Source: Cryomorphaceae bacterium
GTDB lineage: Bacteria; Bacteroidota; Bacteroidia; Flavobacteriales_D; SKUL01
DNA length: 61,740 bases
Reading direction: 5' to 3'
NCBI GenBank assembly: GCA_007695365.1
Contig: REDV01000066.1
Span: 1 to 61,740, forward strand
Shown here: in pieces, positions 25,741 to 34,633 of the stretch
Layout: each line of letters begins with the position of its first letter
How positions within the stretch are numbered: the first letter of the stretch is position 1
Translations under genes and position numbers: made by a program
Notes under the pieces: generated by a model
Databases searched by the model: none
The model's input: the letters and a program-made list of their open reading frames with translations, nothing else
What the model was told of the DNA's origin: nothing

Positions 25741-25973
25741 TTCTGCTAAAACCTGCAAGGAAATTTGAAACCATCACAACTTTTCGATTTGCTTCTTTAA
25801 AGTTGTACCCCTAAAACGCAGCCTAAAAACTTGGTTGCCTTTTTTTGTGGCTTTTTTTTTCACTTTATCGTCAAATAATGCTTTTCATCGGGAATTTCAA
25901 CCCTCTCGTCGGCATGAAGAAACAATCATTGGGGCGGCTTTTCAGCTTCTAAAACCCATGAAACGGCACAAAA

Positions 25974-26675
25974 CTATTCTTCGCAATTGGTGAATCTGTA
26001 GCCCACTCCGCGGACACTCTGAAAAAACCGAGGTTCGCGTGGGTCGGGCTCAAAGTATTTTCTGAATGCCACCACAAAGTTATCAATGGTGCGCAGCGAT
26101 GGAGTGGCGTCGTCGCCCCAAATAGTATCGAGAATCTCCTCGCGGGAAACCACCTCACCCTCACGCTGAACAAGCAGGCGCAAAAGCATACATTCTTTGT
26201 GTGTGAGTGTGCGACGGCCCATGTTTCCGGTTTGTGCCTCGTAAGACACAAAATCCACATGATTACCGCCAAAACTGTAGGTTTTCAAACCTGACTCTAC
26301 CGGAATAACAGCCGTTCGCTCCAGCAGCCGCTCAACCCGCAACAGTAATTCCTCCAGGTTAAAAGGTTTGGTGAGATAGTCATCACCGCCAATTTTCAAG
26401 CCCTTTACACGATCTGTACCGGCACTTTTGGCCGTAAGAAACAATACCGGAATCCGATTACCCTCTTTGCGAATCGTTTCACAAACCGTGAAACCATCCA
26501 ACCCCGGGAGCATGACGTCCATCACAACCAAATCATAGAGGTTGTTGCGGAGTTTCTCCAGCGCATCGATACCCGATTCAGAGCAATGCACATCGTACCC
26601 TTCCAACTCCAGGTTTAACCGAATGGCCTCCATCAAATTTTCCTCGTCTTCAACCAGCAGAATGCGCATATCCAT
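25974..26675 (-). CDS. OmpR-family response regulator
   Basis: The 233-residue protein starts at ATG 26675 (MDMRILLVEDEEN) or two codons later. The open frame continues upstream to 27344 but would cover the men genes and is rejected. The receiver domain has the acidic pair EDEE, the phospho-acceptor Asp53 in DLVVMDVMLPG and the conserved Lys in LTAKSAG...DDYLTKPF. A winged-helix C-terminal domain follows (LLRLLVQREGEVVSREEIL, SLRTIDNFVVAFRKYFE, VRGVGYRF). No histidine kinase is adjacent, so the partner is elsewhere. It is divergent from the menaquinone operon. Confidence 0.93.
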   Translation of the reverse strand: MDMRILLVEDEENLMEAIRLNLELEGYDVHCSESGIDALEKLRNNLYDLVVMDVMLPGLDGFTVCETIRKEGNRIPVLFLTAKSAGTDRVKGLKIGGDDYLTKPFNLEELLLRVERLLERTAVIPVESGLKTYSFGGNHVDFVSYEAQTGNMGRRTLTHKECMLLRLLVQREGEVVSREEILDTIWGDDATPSLRTIDNFVVAFRKYFEPDPREPRFFQSVRGVGYRFTNCEE

Positions 26676-26680
26676 GAACT

Positions 26681-26707
26681 TTGCCCCCAAAATTAACGCT
26701 ATCTTTA
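26681..26707 (+). promoter_or_regulatory. Probable promoter of the menaquinone operon
   Basis: TTG (26681-26683), a 16-base spacer and TATCTTTA (26700-26707; last base off consensus). The ATG of the first gene lies at 26730. The box sits just outside the start of the divergent response regulator. Confidence 0.5.
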
Positions 26708-26729
26708 CAACCCCTTTCAAAGCTTGTTC

Positions 26730-27137
26730 ATGGACCTTCTGGAAAAAGCCAATCAATTCAATAAGAACACTCTCATGGAAACGCTCGGAATTGAGTACAC
26801 CGCCATTGGTGACGATTTTATCCGAGCTAAAATGCCCGTTGACCACCGCACCCATCAACCCATGGGTTTGCTTCATGGAGGCGCTACGGCAGCCCTGGCC
26901 GAATCCATGGGAAGCCTCGGCTCGTACCTGATGATTGACCAGGATAATCAGGCGGTAGTGGGTATTGAAATCAATGCCAACCACCTCCGCAGCGCCAGAA
27001 AAGGATACGTTTTTGCCGAGGGGAAACTCATCCACAAAGGAAAAACGCTGCATGTTTGGGATATCAAAGTTTGGGACGAGCGCGAAAAACAAATCGCCAT
27101 TTGCCGCCTTACCAATATGATTATCCCCAGGCCCTGA
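26730..27137 (+). CDS. menI: Hotdog thioesterase, probable DHNA-CoA thioesterase
   Basis: The 135-residue protein starts at ATG 26730; a TTG two codons earlier is less likely. The PaaI/EntH-type active-site motif PMGLLHGGATAALAESMGS is clear, with the catalytic Glu in ALAES, and the fold continues with GIEINANHLRSARKG. In this group YdiI hydrolyses 1,4-dihydroxy-2-naphthoyl-CoA. Its position as first gene of the men operon makes that reaction likely, though the motif alone also fits other aryl-CoA thioesterases. It overlaps menF by one base (TGATG). Confidence 0.85.
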   Translation: MDLLEKANQFNKNTLMETLGIEYTAIGDDFIRAKMPVDHRTHQPMGLLHGGATAALAESMGSLGSYLMIDQDNQAVVGIEINANHLRSARKGYVFAEGKLIHKGKTLHVWDIKVWDEREKQIAICRLTNMIIPRP

Positions 27138-28189
27138 TGGGAGCAGAACTTTCAGACGCACTTGCTCTTTTGCGCTTGCCGGGTAGAGAAACCGAAGCCT
27201 TTTCGGGTTCAGCGTCTCAAAACCCTGGATTTCCGGCAATTTCAAGCGACGGATTTCTCTATATGCCCTTTGGTGAAGATAGCGAACAAGCTTTTTTTCT
27301 GGAGCCAGACCCAGATGTGGAAAATGTACGTAGTCAGATTGCACATTTCACCAAAAACCTCCACGCAGATGCCATACCTGATACCGACCCCGTTGATTAT
27401 CAAATTCAGGCACAAACCATACTCGGTGATTTGCGCCATGGAGGAATGAAAAAAGTGATTCTCTCAAGGGTGAAGCAAACCCCTGTTCCGGATGGTTTTA
27501 ACCCCTTGAGCTTGTTCGACAGACTTTGCCAGGTGTATCCCAACGCTACTATTCACCTCTTGATACAAAAAGGGCAATTTGCGTGGCTGGGCGCAACACC
27601 GGAATTGCTGCTCGATTTTGAAAACAGAGAACTCAAAACGGTATCCCTGGCAGGTACCAGGGCTTTGCTCCCCGACGGCACTCCGTCTGCCGATTGGAGC
27701 AACAAAGAGCTGGAAGAGCAACAATTGGTTACTGAATTCATTCGCGATGTTCTCGAACAAACTCCTCATCTCAACCTTCAGAAAATAGAAGCCGCACATT
27801 CGGTTCGGGCGGGAAATGTGATTCACCTTTGCAGCCGCTTTTTTGCCCAATCCGAAAAAGGTTTTAGTTGGACAAGTTTGCTGAAGCGACTTCACCCTAC
27901 CCCTGCTATCGCTGGCTTACCGCGGGATGCAGCGCTCAAGCTGATTGAACAAACCGAATCACACCCGCGTTCATACTATGGCGGCTTTTTAGGGAAAGCG
28001 GGGCCCGACTCAGCCAGACTATATCTCAATCTGCGCTGTCTCCGTTTTACAAACACCGCAATTGAATATTACGCCGGGGGTGGCTACACAGCCGCGTCGG
28101 ATGCCGAAGATGAATGGAATGAAACTGAACATAAAATCCGTACTCTTTTGTCGGTAGTTGAAAATTTGCGCAACTTCGAAAAGACTTAA
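27137..28189 (+). CDS. menF: Isochorismate synthase
   Basis: The 350-residue enzyme starts at ATG 27137, overlapping the preceding stop. The C-terminal chorismate-binding domain is complete: KKVILSRVKQ, the LGATPELLLDF segment, VSLAGTRALLP, SVRAGNVIHLCSRFFA, HPTPAIAGLPRDAAL, YYGGFLGKAGPDSARLYLNL and AGGGYTAASDAEDEW. It isomerises chorismate to isochorismate, the committed step of classical menaquinone synthesis, in the cytosol. The N-terminal part is shorter and less conserved, as usual for MenF compared with TrpE. Confidence 0.93.
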   Translation: MGAELSDALALLRLPGRETEAFSGSASQNPGFPAISSDGFLYMPFGEDSEQAFFLEPDPDVENVRSQIAHFTKNLHADAIPDTDPVDYQIQAQTILGDLRHGGMKKVILSRVKQTPVPDGFNPLSLFDRLCQVYPNATIHLLIQKGQFAWLGATPELLLDFENRELKTVSLAGTRALLPDGTPSADWSNKELEEQQLVTEFIRDVLEQTPHLNLQKIEAAHSVRAGNVIHLCSRFFAQSEKGFSWTSLLKRLHPTPAIAGLPRDAALKLIEQTESHPRSYYGGFLGKAGPDSARLYLNLRCLRFTNTAIEYYAGGGYTAASDAEDEWNETEHKIRTLLSVVENLRNFEKT

Positions 28190-28199
28190 ATCCCTGACT

Positions 28200-29912
28200 T
28201 TGGAATTTTCTGACATACCCGGCGTATTTGATTTGGTGCAGATGGCTGTCAACCATGGTGTTCGTCATGCGGTCATCTCGCCTGGGTCACGCAACGCGCC
28301 CCTGTCAATCACGCTGCACCGCCATCCGGAAATGGAAACCTACGTGATACCCGACGAGCGGGCGGCAGCTTTCTTCGCGCTGGGCATGGCACGCCAGTTG
28401 AAGGCACCGGTTATGATCTGCTGCACCTCGGGATCAGCCGCGCTTAATTACGCACCTGCCATAGCCGAAGCATTTTACCAACGTGTGCCCTTGTTTGTAG
28501 TTACCGCCGACAGGCCAGCGGAATGGATTGATCAGGGCGATGGCCAGACCATCCGCCAAAAAAATGTGTACCGGAATTTTATCCGCGGTAGTTTTGAATT
28601 GATTCAGGATGCTGAAAATGAGGCTGACCGAGCTCAAAACCGCTGTACCATCGAATCTGCCCTGAACGCTTGCAGCCATCCTGTTCCCGGCCCTGTTCAC
28701 ATCAATGTGCCCTTGAGCGAACCACTTTACAACACCCGCGAATACAACAGTCAGGAATTTCCTCACTCCTCGCCTGCCGGCCCAACAACTGCAAATACCG
28801 ACTGGCTGGGTTTCCCTGAGGCCATTGCAAAAAGCCACCGAATCATGATTCTCTGCGGGATGTCAGACCCCAATGAAGAACTCAACGACGCAATCAACAA
28901 ACTGTCTCATCTCCCTCAGGTAGTGGTGCTCACCGAAACAACTTCCAACCTGCACGGCAACTTGCTTTTTGGCACCATCGACCGTCTTGCTTTCAGCATT
29001 GAAGATGACGATTTAGCCGCATTTCAACCGGATGTGTTGTTAACTGTGGGGCACCAAATCATCTCCAAAAAAATCAAGGCATTGCTTCGTGCAGCCAAAC
29101 CGCGGGAGCATTGGCATATTGATCCGGACATTCAGCACCCCAATACATTTCAGGCGCTGACACACAGTTTGCGCACTTCGCCTTCGGAAGCCATGCAACT
29201 CCTCGCACAGAAGTTGATGCCGGTTGATTCATCTTACAGCCGTTGGTTTCGTTCATTAAACAAGATTACCGGCGAAGCCCATCGAGAGTATATGCGTTCG
29301 TGCCCGTTTTCCGACATGTTGGCAACTGAGACCTTGCTTCAGGTTATTCCTGAGCACATTCATTTTTACCAGGGCAACAGTGCTACGGTGCGCTATGTGC
29401 AGCTTTTTACCGAAGGCCGGCCGGCTTTTTCGAGCAGCAACCGCGGTACCAGCGGAATTGACGGATGCACCAGCACTGCATTGGGTTCTGCCTACATCAG
29501 CGAAAAGCCCACCCTGCTCCTCACCGGTGATATGGCGTTTTTATATGACAGCAATGCCTTTTGGCATTCGCACATTCCCGAGCATTTCAAGGTGATGGTG
29601 CTGAACAACGGCGGGGGCGGAATTTTCCGGATTATTGACGGTGCCAAAGACGAAACCGAGCTTGAGCGCTACTTCGAAGCCCATCACACACACCGCGCTG
29701 AACAACTGGCTGCGCGCTACAGCCTGCGCTACGTAGCCGTGCACAACTACAAAGATCTTCAAAAAACACTCCCGGCGTGGATCGATAATGATTCAGGTCC
29801 TTCAATACTAGAGGTTTTTACACCGCGCCACGACAATGACCGGGTTCTTAAACAGTACTTCCGAAAGTTGAAGGCGGCATGGCTGGAAACCAAAACAGTG
29901 AAGCATGGCTAG
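28200..29912 (+). CDS. menD: SEPHCHC synthase MenD
   Basis: The 570-residue enzyme most likely starts with TTG at 28200 (MEFSDIPGVFDLVQMAV), ten bases after menF; an in-frame CTG (28194) or a TTG at 28158 would overlap menF more. Motifs: VISPGSRNAPLSITLH (substrate and cofactor), ICCTSGSAALNYAPA, SNRGTSGIDGCTSTALGSAY, and the ThDP motif region GDMAFLYDSNAFW...NNGGGGIF. MenD joins isochorismate and 2-oxoglutarate with loss of CO2. It overlaps menA by eight bases. Confidence 0.93.
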   Translation: MEFSDIPGVFDLVQMAVNHGVRHAVISPGSRNAPLSITLHRHPEMETYVIPDERAAAFFALGMARQLKAPVMICCTSGSAALNYAPAIAEAFYQRVPLFVVTADRPAEWIDQGDGQTIRQKNVYRNFIRGSFELIQDAENEADRAQNRCTIESALNACSHPVPGPVHINVPLSEPLYNTREYNSQEFPHSSPAGPTTANTDWLGFPEAIAKSHRIMILCGMSDPNEELNDAINKLSHLPQVVVLTETTSNLHGNLLFGTIDRLAFSIEDDDLAAFQPDVLLTVGHQIISKKIKALLRAAKPREHWHIDPDIQHPNTFQALTHSLRTSPSEAMQLLAQKLMPVDSSYSRWFRSLNKITGEAHREYMRSCPFSDMLATETLLQVIPEHIHFYQGNSATVRYVQLFTEGRPAFSSSNRGTSGIDGCTSTALGSAYISEKPTLLLTGDMAFLYDSNAFWHSHIPEHFKVMVLNNGGGGIFRIIDGAKDETELERYFEAHHTHRAEQLAARYSLRYVAVHNYKDLQKTLPAWIDNDSGPSILEVFTPRHDNDRVLKQYFRKLKAAWLETKTVKHG

Positions 29913-30807
29913 TATCGCTAACTGGGTTCAGGCTTTTCGTTTAAGGACGCTCCCCCTGGCTTTTTCGAGTATTCTAACGGGCTCATTTCTGGCTGCTGCT
30001 TTCGCAGACTTCAAATGGTCTGTGCTGGTGCTTGCTTTGCTTACCACTTTGTTTCTGCAGGTGTTGTCTAATCTCGCCAACGATTACGGCGACGGTGTAA
30101 AAGGCACTGACAATGCTGACCGAATCGGCCCCCAACGAGCCATTCAAAGCGGTGCCATATCACCTGCCGCCATGAAAAAAGGCATCATCATTACGGCTGT
30201 ACTTGCGCTGATCTCAGGTATTGGATTGCTTTATTTTGGCACCCGCGGGCTGGATGCCAGGGTTTTTGGCATTTTCCTGGTGTTGGGTCTGGCGGCAATT
30301 GCGGCAGCCATCGCTTACACTGTAGGCAATAGAGCATACGGCTATCTTGGATTGGGCGACTTGTTTGTGCTCCTGTTCTTTGGATTAACCGGTGTGGGAG
30401 GAACCTACTTTTTACACGCACATGAATGGTCGCCGGGAGTGTTTCTTCCTGCACTTGCTATAGGCTTTCTATCAATGGCCGTACTGAACCTCAACAACAT
30501 GCGCGACCGAGAACCCGATGCACGGGTAGGCAAAAACACACTGGCTGTGCGGCTTGGCGACTACTGGTCGAGAGCCTACCACATGCTGCTGTTGCTCGCT
30601 GCCGTGTGTTGTGCAGTGTGCTTCACCCTGCTCAACGGAGGTTCCATCTGGCAATTTATCTACCTCATTATTCTGCCGCCACTTATCAGCAATGTGCGCA
30701 TCGTAGCAACCTTCACCGATCCGGCTTCACTCGACCCCGAACTCAAAAAAGTGGCGCTCACCACCTTTCTCTTCTCCTTAACTTTTGGCCTGGGCCTATT
30801 CATCTAA
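29905..30807 (+). CDS. menA: 1,4-dihydroxy-2-naphthoate polyprenyltransferase
   Basis: The 300-residue integral membrane protein has about eight to nine hydrophobic helices and the UbiA-family Asp-rich motif NLANDYGDGVKGTDNADR (about 53-70), with a second acidic motif NLNNMRDREPDARVGK. It transfers the polyprenyl chain to dihydroxynaphthoate in the inner membrane. Its start lies inside the menD 3' end and its stop overlaps the menC start (TAATG), so translation is coupled on both sides. Confidence 0.93.
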   Translation: MASIANWVQAFRLRTLPLAFSSILTGSFLAAAFADFKWSVLVLALLTTLFLQVLSNLANDYGDGVKGTDNADRIGPQRAIQSGAISPAAMKKGIIITAVLALISGIGLLYFGTRGLDARVFGIFLVLGLAAIAAAIAYTVGNRAYGYLGLGDLFVLLFFGLTGVGGTYFLHAHEWSPGVFLPALAIGFLSMAVLNLNNMRDREPDARVGKNTLAVRLGDYWSRAYHMLLLLAAVCCAVCFTLLNGGSIWQFIYLIILPPLISNVRIVATFTDPASLDPELKKVALTTFLFSLTFGLGLFI

Positions 30808-31877
30808 TGATGCTGCGAGCTGCTTACATCCCCTACACCCTGAAATTCCGGACTCCGGGCGGAACATCGCGGGGAGTACTCACGGAGAAAAAATCGTGGT
30901 TTATCAGGGTATGGGATGAGCGCAACCCAGAGGTTTACGGTCTGGGTGAGTGTGGCCTATTGGCAGGTTTGAGTTTTGACGACCAGCCGGAATACGAGCA
31001 GCAACTTCGCAAAGTGTGTCGAAACATTCAACGATATCAGGAAACACTTCACGGTGAACTGGCTGCCTGGCCTTCCATTCGGTTTGGTTTGGAAATGGCC
31101 TTGCGGGATTTGCAAACGGGCGGTGAGCGATTTTGGTTCAACACACCATTTACACGTGGAGAAGAACCCATCATCATCAACGGGCTCGTTTGGATGGGGC
31201 GCGCAGATGAAATGGCGCAGCGGATCAGCCAAAAAATTGAGGAAGGCTTCCGGTGCATCAAGATGAAGATTGGCGCCATTGATTTTGACCAGGAGCTCCT
31301 GCTCCTCTCAGAGATTCGCTCACACTTTTCAGCGCGCGAAATGGAAATTCGGGTAGATGCAAACGGAGCATTTGATTCCGGTGAAGCACATGAAAAAATC
31401 AACCAACTTGCTGAATTCGAACTACACAGCATAGAGCAACCCATACAGGCCGGTCAGTGGAAAGAAATGTCAAGGCTTTGTGCCGATACCCCACTACCCA
31501 TTGCACTTGACGAAGAGCTGATTGGAGTTTGGGAGAAAGACCGTCAACTCGAAATGCTCCAGACCATTCAACCTCAATACATCATCCTGAAGCCGAGTCT
31601 TGTGGGTGGCTTCAGAGCCAGTGAGCGCTGGATTCACCTGGCCGAAGGAGTGGACGCCGGATGGTGGGTCACCTCAGCACTCGAGTCAAACGTCGGGCTT
31701 GCGGCTATAGCGCAATGGACATCCACCCTGGGCTCACTTATGCCACAAGGACTTGGCACGGGGCAGCTCTACACCAACAACTTTCCTGCTCCGTTGCAAA
31801 TCCGCGAGGGCAAACTGCACCATACCACACAGGCATGGCAACTTCAGGCACTTTTTGATGCGCGATGGAACAACTGA
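30807..31877 (+). CDS. menC: o-Succinylbenzoate synthase
   Basis: The 356-residue enolase-superfamily enzyme starts at ATG 30807 (or 30810), overlapping the menA stop; a much longer in-frame ORF from 30426 is a shadow of menA. Catalytic features: KMKIGAIDF (KxK), the metal ligands in EIRVDANGAF, HSIEQP and IALDEELIG, then IILKPSLVGGF and SALESNVGLAAI. It dehydrates SHCHC to o-succinylbenzoate. It overlaps menE by 13 bases. Confidence 0.93.
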   Translation: MMLRAAYIPYTLKFRTPGGTSRGVLTEKKSWFIRVWDERNPEVYGLGECGLLAGLSFDDQPEYEQQLRKVCRNIQRYQETLHGELAAWPSIRFGLEMALRDLQTGGERFWFNTPFTRGEEPIIINGLVWMGRADEMAQRISQKIEEGFRCIKMKIGAIDFDQELLLLSEIRSHFSAREMEIRVDANGAFDSGEAHEKINQLAEFELHSIEQPIQAGQWKEMSRLCADTPLPIALDEELIGVWEKDRQLEMLQTIQPQYIILKPSLVGGFRASERWIHLAEGVDAGWWVTSALESNVGLAAIAQWTSTLGSLMPQGLGTGQLYTNNFPAPLQIREGKLHHTTQAWQLQALFDARWNN

Positions 31878-32896
31878 TTATCAACGGAAAGAAACTTACC
31901 CCGGCCAATGTACACAGTGCATTATCCGACGCACCTCCGCACCTGTCAGCCATCCGCAGCTTTCTGGAAGAATGGTGGAATGATGAAAACTACATTGTGG
32001 TAAAAACCTCAGGCAGCACGGGTATGCCAAAGGAAATAGAGCTTTCCAAAAAGCTGGTTAAGGCCAGTGCCGATCAAACCTGTGATTTTTTTGACTTAAA
32101 CCGAAACACAACAGGATTGCTCTGCTTACCGGTGCATTACATCGCCGGAAAACTGATGCTCGTAAGGGCCATTCGCTCAGGCATGCCCTTAATTGCCGTA
32201 GAACCCACGATGACTGCCATTTGCCATTTGGAAGCAAATGCCCACTTTGCGGCTTTGATACCTTCGCAGGTGGTGGAGGCCCTTTCGGATGCAGTTGGCA
32301 CGGCCAAACTAAGCTCAATCCCTATGGTGCTGATTGGTGGCGGTCCTATTGATCGTGAAACCGAAGCCCGACTAGCCGAACTTCCCAATGCGTGCTATCA
32401 CAGCTACGGCATGACTGAAACGGCCACCCATGTTGCCCTGCGGCGCATAGGTATGGATGCGCGTTACCATGCCCTTCCGGGTGTTCGGTTTGAAAAAGAT
32501 ATAGACGGTGCGTTGATCATCCACGCATCATACCTGGCCGCGCCGGTACACACAACCGATCTGGCTGAAATTCACAACGAACAAAGCTTTACATGGCTTG
32601 GGAGGACCGACCATGCGGTAATTTCAGGCGGCGTCAAACTGATACCCGAATTGATCGAAAAGAAAATCGGCCACCTTTTGGAGTCGCGCTTTTACCTCCG
32701 CGGAGAAACAGACCACCTGCTTGGCCAAAAGCTGGTGCTGATGTTGGAAGGCAGCCCATGGAGCGAAGACCGCATTCATGATTTGCAAAGCCAACTCCAT
32801 AAACTGCTCAATAAATTTGAACGCCCCAAAGAGATACGCTTTGAATCGCGATTCGAAGAAACTACATCAGGGAAAATCAGGAGGCTCTCAGGGTAA
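31865..32896 (+). CDS. menE: o-Succinylbenzoate-CoA ligase
   Basis: The 343-residue AMP-forming ligase is shorter than the usual 450-490 residues but has the core motifs: ATP loop VKTSGSTGMPKEIELS, LLCLPVHYIAGKLM, ACYHSYGMTETATHVAL, WLGRTDHAVISGGVKL and a C-terminal catalytic-lysine region TTSGKIRRL. The N-terminal subdomain is reduced, as in other Bacteroidota MenE. It activates o-succinylbenzoate with CoA. It ends the operon, three bases from a convergent gene, with no room for a separate terminator. Confidence 0.9.
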   Translation: MEQLIINGKKLTPANVHSALSDAPPHLSAIRSFLEEWWNDENYIVVKTSGSTGMPKEIELSKKLVKASADQTCDFFDLNRNTTGLLCLPVHYIAGKLMLVRAIRSGMPLIAVEPTMTAICHLEANAHFAALIPSQVVEALSDAVGTAKLSSIPMVLIGGGPIDRETEARLAELPNACYHSYGMTETATHVALRRIGMDARYHALPGVRFEKDIDGALIIHASYLAAPVHTTDLAEIHNEQSFTWLGRTDHAVISGGVKLIPELIEKKIGHLLESRFYLRGETDHLLGQKLVLMLEGSPWSEDRIHDLQSQLHKLLNKFERPKEIRFESRFEETTSGKIRRLSG

Positions 32897-32898
32897 AC

Positions 32899-34176
32899 CT
32901 ACTTGCCAAAGCGCTCAAAAACAGCTTTGCTGAGTGCTTCACGATGATCGGGGTGGGCAATGTTAACCATGGCTTTGGCGCGCTGCGTGAGGTTTTTTCC
33001 GAAGAGATGGGCCACACCGTACTCGGTAACAACGTAATGAACGTGTGATCTGGTGGTTACCACGCCGGCTCCTGGTTTCAGGGTAGCCACAATTTTCGAC
33101 TCACCGTTTTTGGTGGTGGAGGTCATGGCGATAATAGGTTTACCGCCTTCGGAGAGCGACGCACCTCGAAGAAAGTCCATTTGCCCGCCAACACCGGAAT
33201 ACTGGTAAGTACCGATTGAGTCAGCCACCACCTGGCCCGTGATGTCGATCTCCAATGCTGAATTCAACGATACAGCACGGGGGTTTTGGCGAATCACGTA
33301 CGAATCGTTCACGTAGGCGATATCGAGAAAGGCCACATTCGGGTTGTCGTCCACAAAGTCGTAAAGTTTGCGGGAGCCCAGCACAAAGCCTGTCACCAGG
33401 CGGCCCGGATGCTTGGCTTTGAATCGGTTGGTGATTACACCTTTTTCCACAAGACTGAGCACGCCATCCGAAAACATCTCCGTGTGAATACCGAGATCCT
33501 TGTGACCGTCGAGACAGGCCAGTACAGCATCCGGAATGTTTCCAATGCCCATTTGCAGACAAGATTTGTCTTCTATCAGCTCCGCGCAGTGGCGCCCGAT
33601 TTTGAGCGAAACATCCGAAATCTTGTGCTGATAGCTTACCTCTGGCAGCGGGTCATTGACCTCAACCCACGCATCGATGGCACTCACAGGTACCAAACCG
33701 TCGCCGTGGGTGCGCGGCATGTTGGGGTTAACCTGCGCCACAACCGTTTTAGCGCATTGCATGGCCGCGAGTGCTACATCTACGGAGGTTCCCAGTGAGC
33801 AAAACCCGTGTTTATCTGGCGGGGAAACGTGAATCAACGCAACATCAATGGGCAGAAAGTTACGCCGGAAAAGCAGCGGAATCTCGCTCAGAAATACCGG
33901 TATGTAATCTCCGTGTGGCGCATTGACCAGCTTACGCGTATTGGCCGACACGAAAAGCGAGTTCATAAAAAACGATTCCGCAAATCGCGGATGGTCAAAA
34001 AGTTTATCACCAAAAGTGCTGATGCCCATCAACTCCACATTTCTGAGTGTACCGGCGCGCTGCATCAGCGCAGTAACCAAGGTGATGGGTGTAGCGGCGC
34101 TTCCCTGTATAAATACCCGATGGCCACTTTGGATCAGCTCTACAGCTTGCTCGGGGGTTTGAAATTTTTTAGGCAT
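32899..34176 (-). CDS. Acetyl-CoA hydrolase/transferase family protein
   Basis: The 425-residue protein resembles 4-hydroxybutyrate/acetate CoA-transferases. It has a CoA-site motif VFIQGSAATP near the N-terminus, VALIHVSPPDKHGFCSLGTSVD, GIGNIPDAVL, the catalytic glutamate loop LGIHTEMFSDGVLSL, and GVGGQMDFLRGASLS. It moves CoA between carboxylic acids, probably using acetyl-CoA; the true acceptor cannot be read. The gene is monocistronic, convergent with menE and divergent from the SdpI-like gene, with no clear -7 box identified. Confidence 0.88.
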   Translation of the reverse strand: MPKKFQTPEQAVELIQSGHRVFIQGSAATPITLVTALMQRAGTLRNVELMGISTFGDKLFDHPRFAESFFMNSLFVSANTRKLVNAPHGDYIPVFLSEIPLLFRRNFLPIDVALIHVSPPDKHGFCSLGTSVDVALAAMQCAKTVVAQVNPNMPRTHGDGLVPVSAIDAWVEVNDPLPEVSYQHKISDVSLKIGRHCAELIEDKSCLQMGIGNIPDAVLACLDGHKDLGIHTEMFSDGVLSLVEKGVITNRFKAKHPGRLVTGFVLGSRKLYDFVDDNPNVAFLDIAYVNDSYVIRQNPRAVSLNSALEIDITGQVVADSIGTYQYSGVGGQMDFLRGASLSEGGKPIIAMTSTTKNGESKIVATLKPGAGVVTTRSHVHYVVTEYGVAHLFGKNLTQRAKAMVNIAHPDHREALSKAVFERFGK

Positions 34177-34243
34177 GGATTACTCAACGATTTTTGTCAA
34201 ATTTAGGCATCCCTATTTACGAAACCCGGAAATACCTCACTCG

Positions 34244-34615
34244 ATGTTACTCCTCACCCAACTCAGCTTTTTCATTACCCTTTGGGCCGCAGGAATTCCC
34301 TTTTTGGTTGCAGGCTTGGTGCTGCTGAGGAGGCCTCCCAAAGAAATCAATTACTGGTATGGCTACAGAACCGCTCGCTCCATGAAAACACAAAAAAACT
34401 GGGAAATTGCTCAAAGATACTCGGCCAGACAGATGGTATTTTCAGGAATCGTGATGATGGTGTTAGGGATGTTGAATTTGGGTGTGGCCATTTCTGAAAC
34501 TACGGGTGTAATACTGGGGCTTTGTGTTTTAATTGCTTGTAGCTATTGGGTGTTTCGTAAGACAGAGCGAGCAATTGTTAATCACACTAAATCAGACATG
34601 AACATCAAGCAATAG
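34244..34615 (+). CDS. SdpI family membrane protein
   Basis: The 123-residue protein uses ATG 34244, which begins with a membrane helix (LSFFITLWAAGIPFLVAGLVLL); the earlier ATG at 34175 adds a charged, non-hydrophobic stretch overlapping the divergent gene. The cytosolic loop INYWYGYRTARSMKTQKNWE is the SdpI hallmark, followed by two more helices. Bacillus SdpI gives immunity to the SdpC toxin, but most family members have no toxin partner and none is visible here. Confidence 0.85.
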   Translation: MLLLTQLSFFITLWAAGIPFLVAGLVLLRRPPKEINYWYGYRTARSMKTQKNWEIAQRYSARQMVFSGIVMMVLGMLNLGVAISETTGVILGLCVLIACSYWVFRKTERAIVNHTKSDMNIKQ

Positions 34616-34633
34616 CTTGTGCATTACGCTGCA

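Noticed and set aside
26676-27344. Long upstream extension of the response regulator frame (456 residues in all)
   Set aside because: It would run antisense through the thioesterase and menF, which have clear motifs. The receiver domain begins naturally at MDMRILLVEDEEN, position 26675.
30426-30806. N-terminal extension of menC
   Set aside because: It is a frame inside menA. The enolase-type domain begins at ATG 30807, overlapping the menA stop.
34244-34615. Toxin-immunity pair based on the SdpI-like protein
   Set aside because: No SdpC-like or other toxin gene adjoins; SdpI proteins commonly occur alone.
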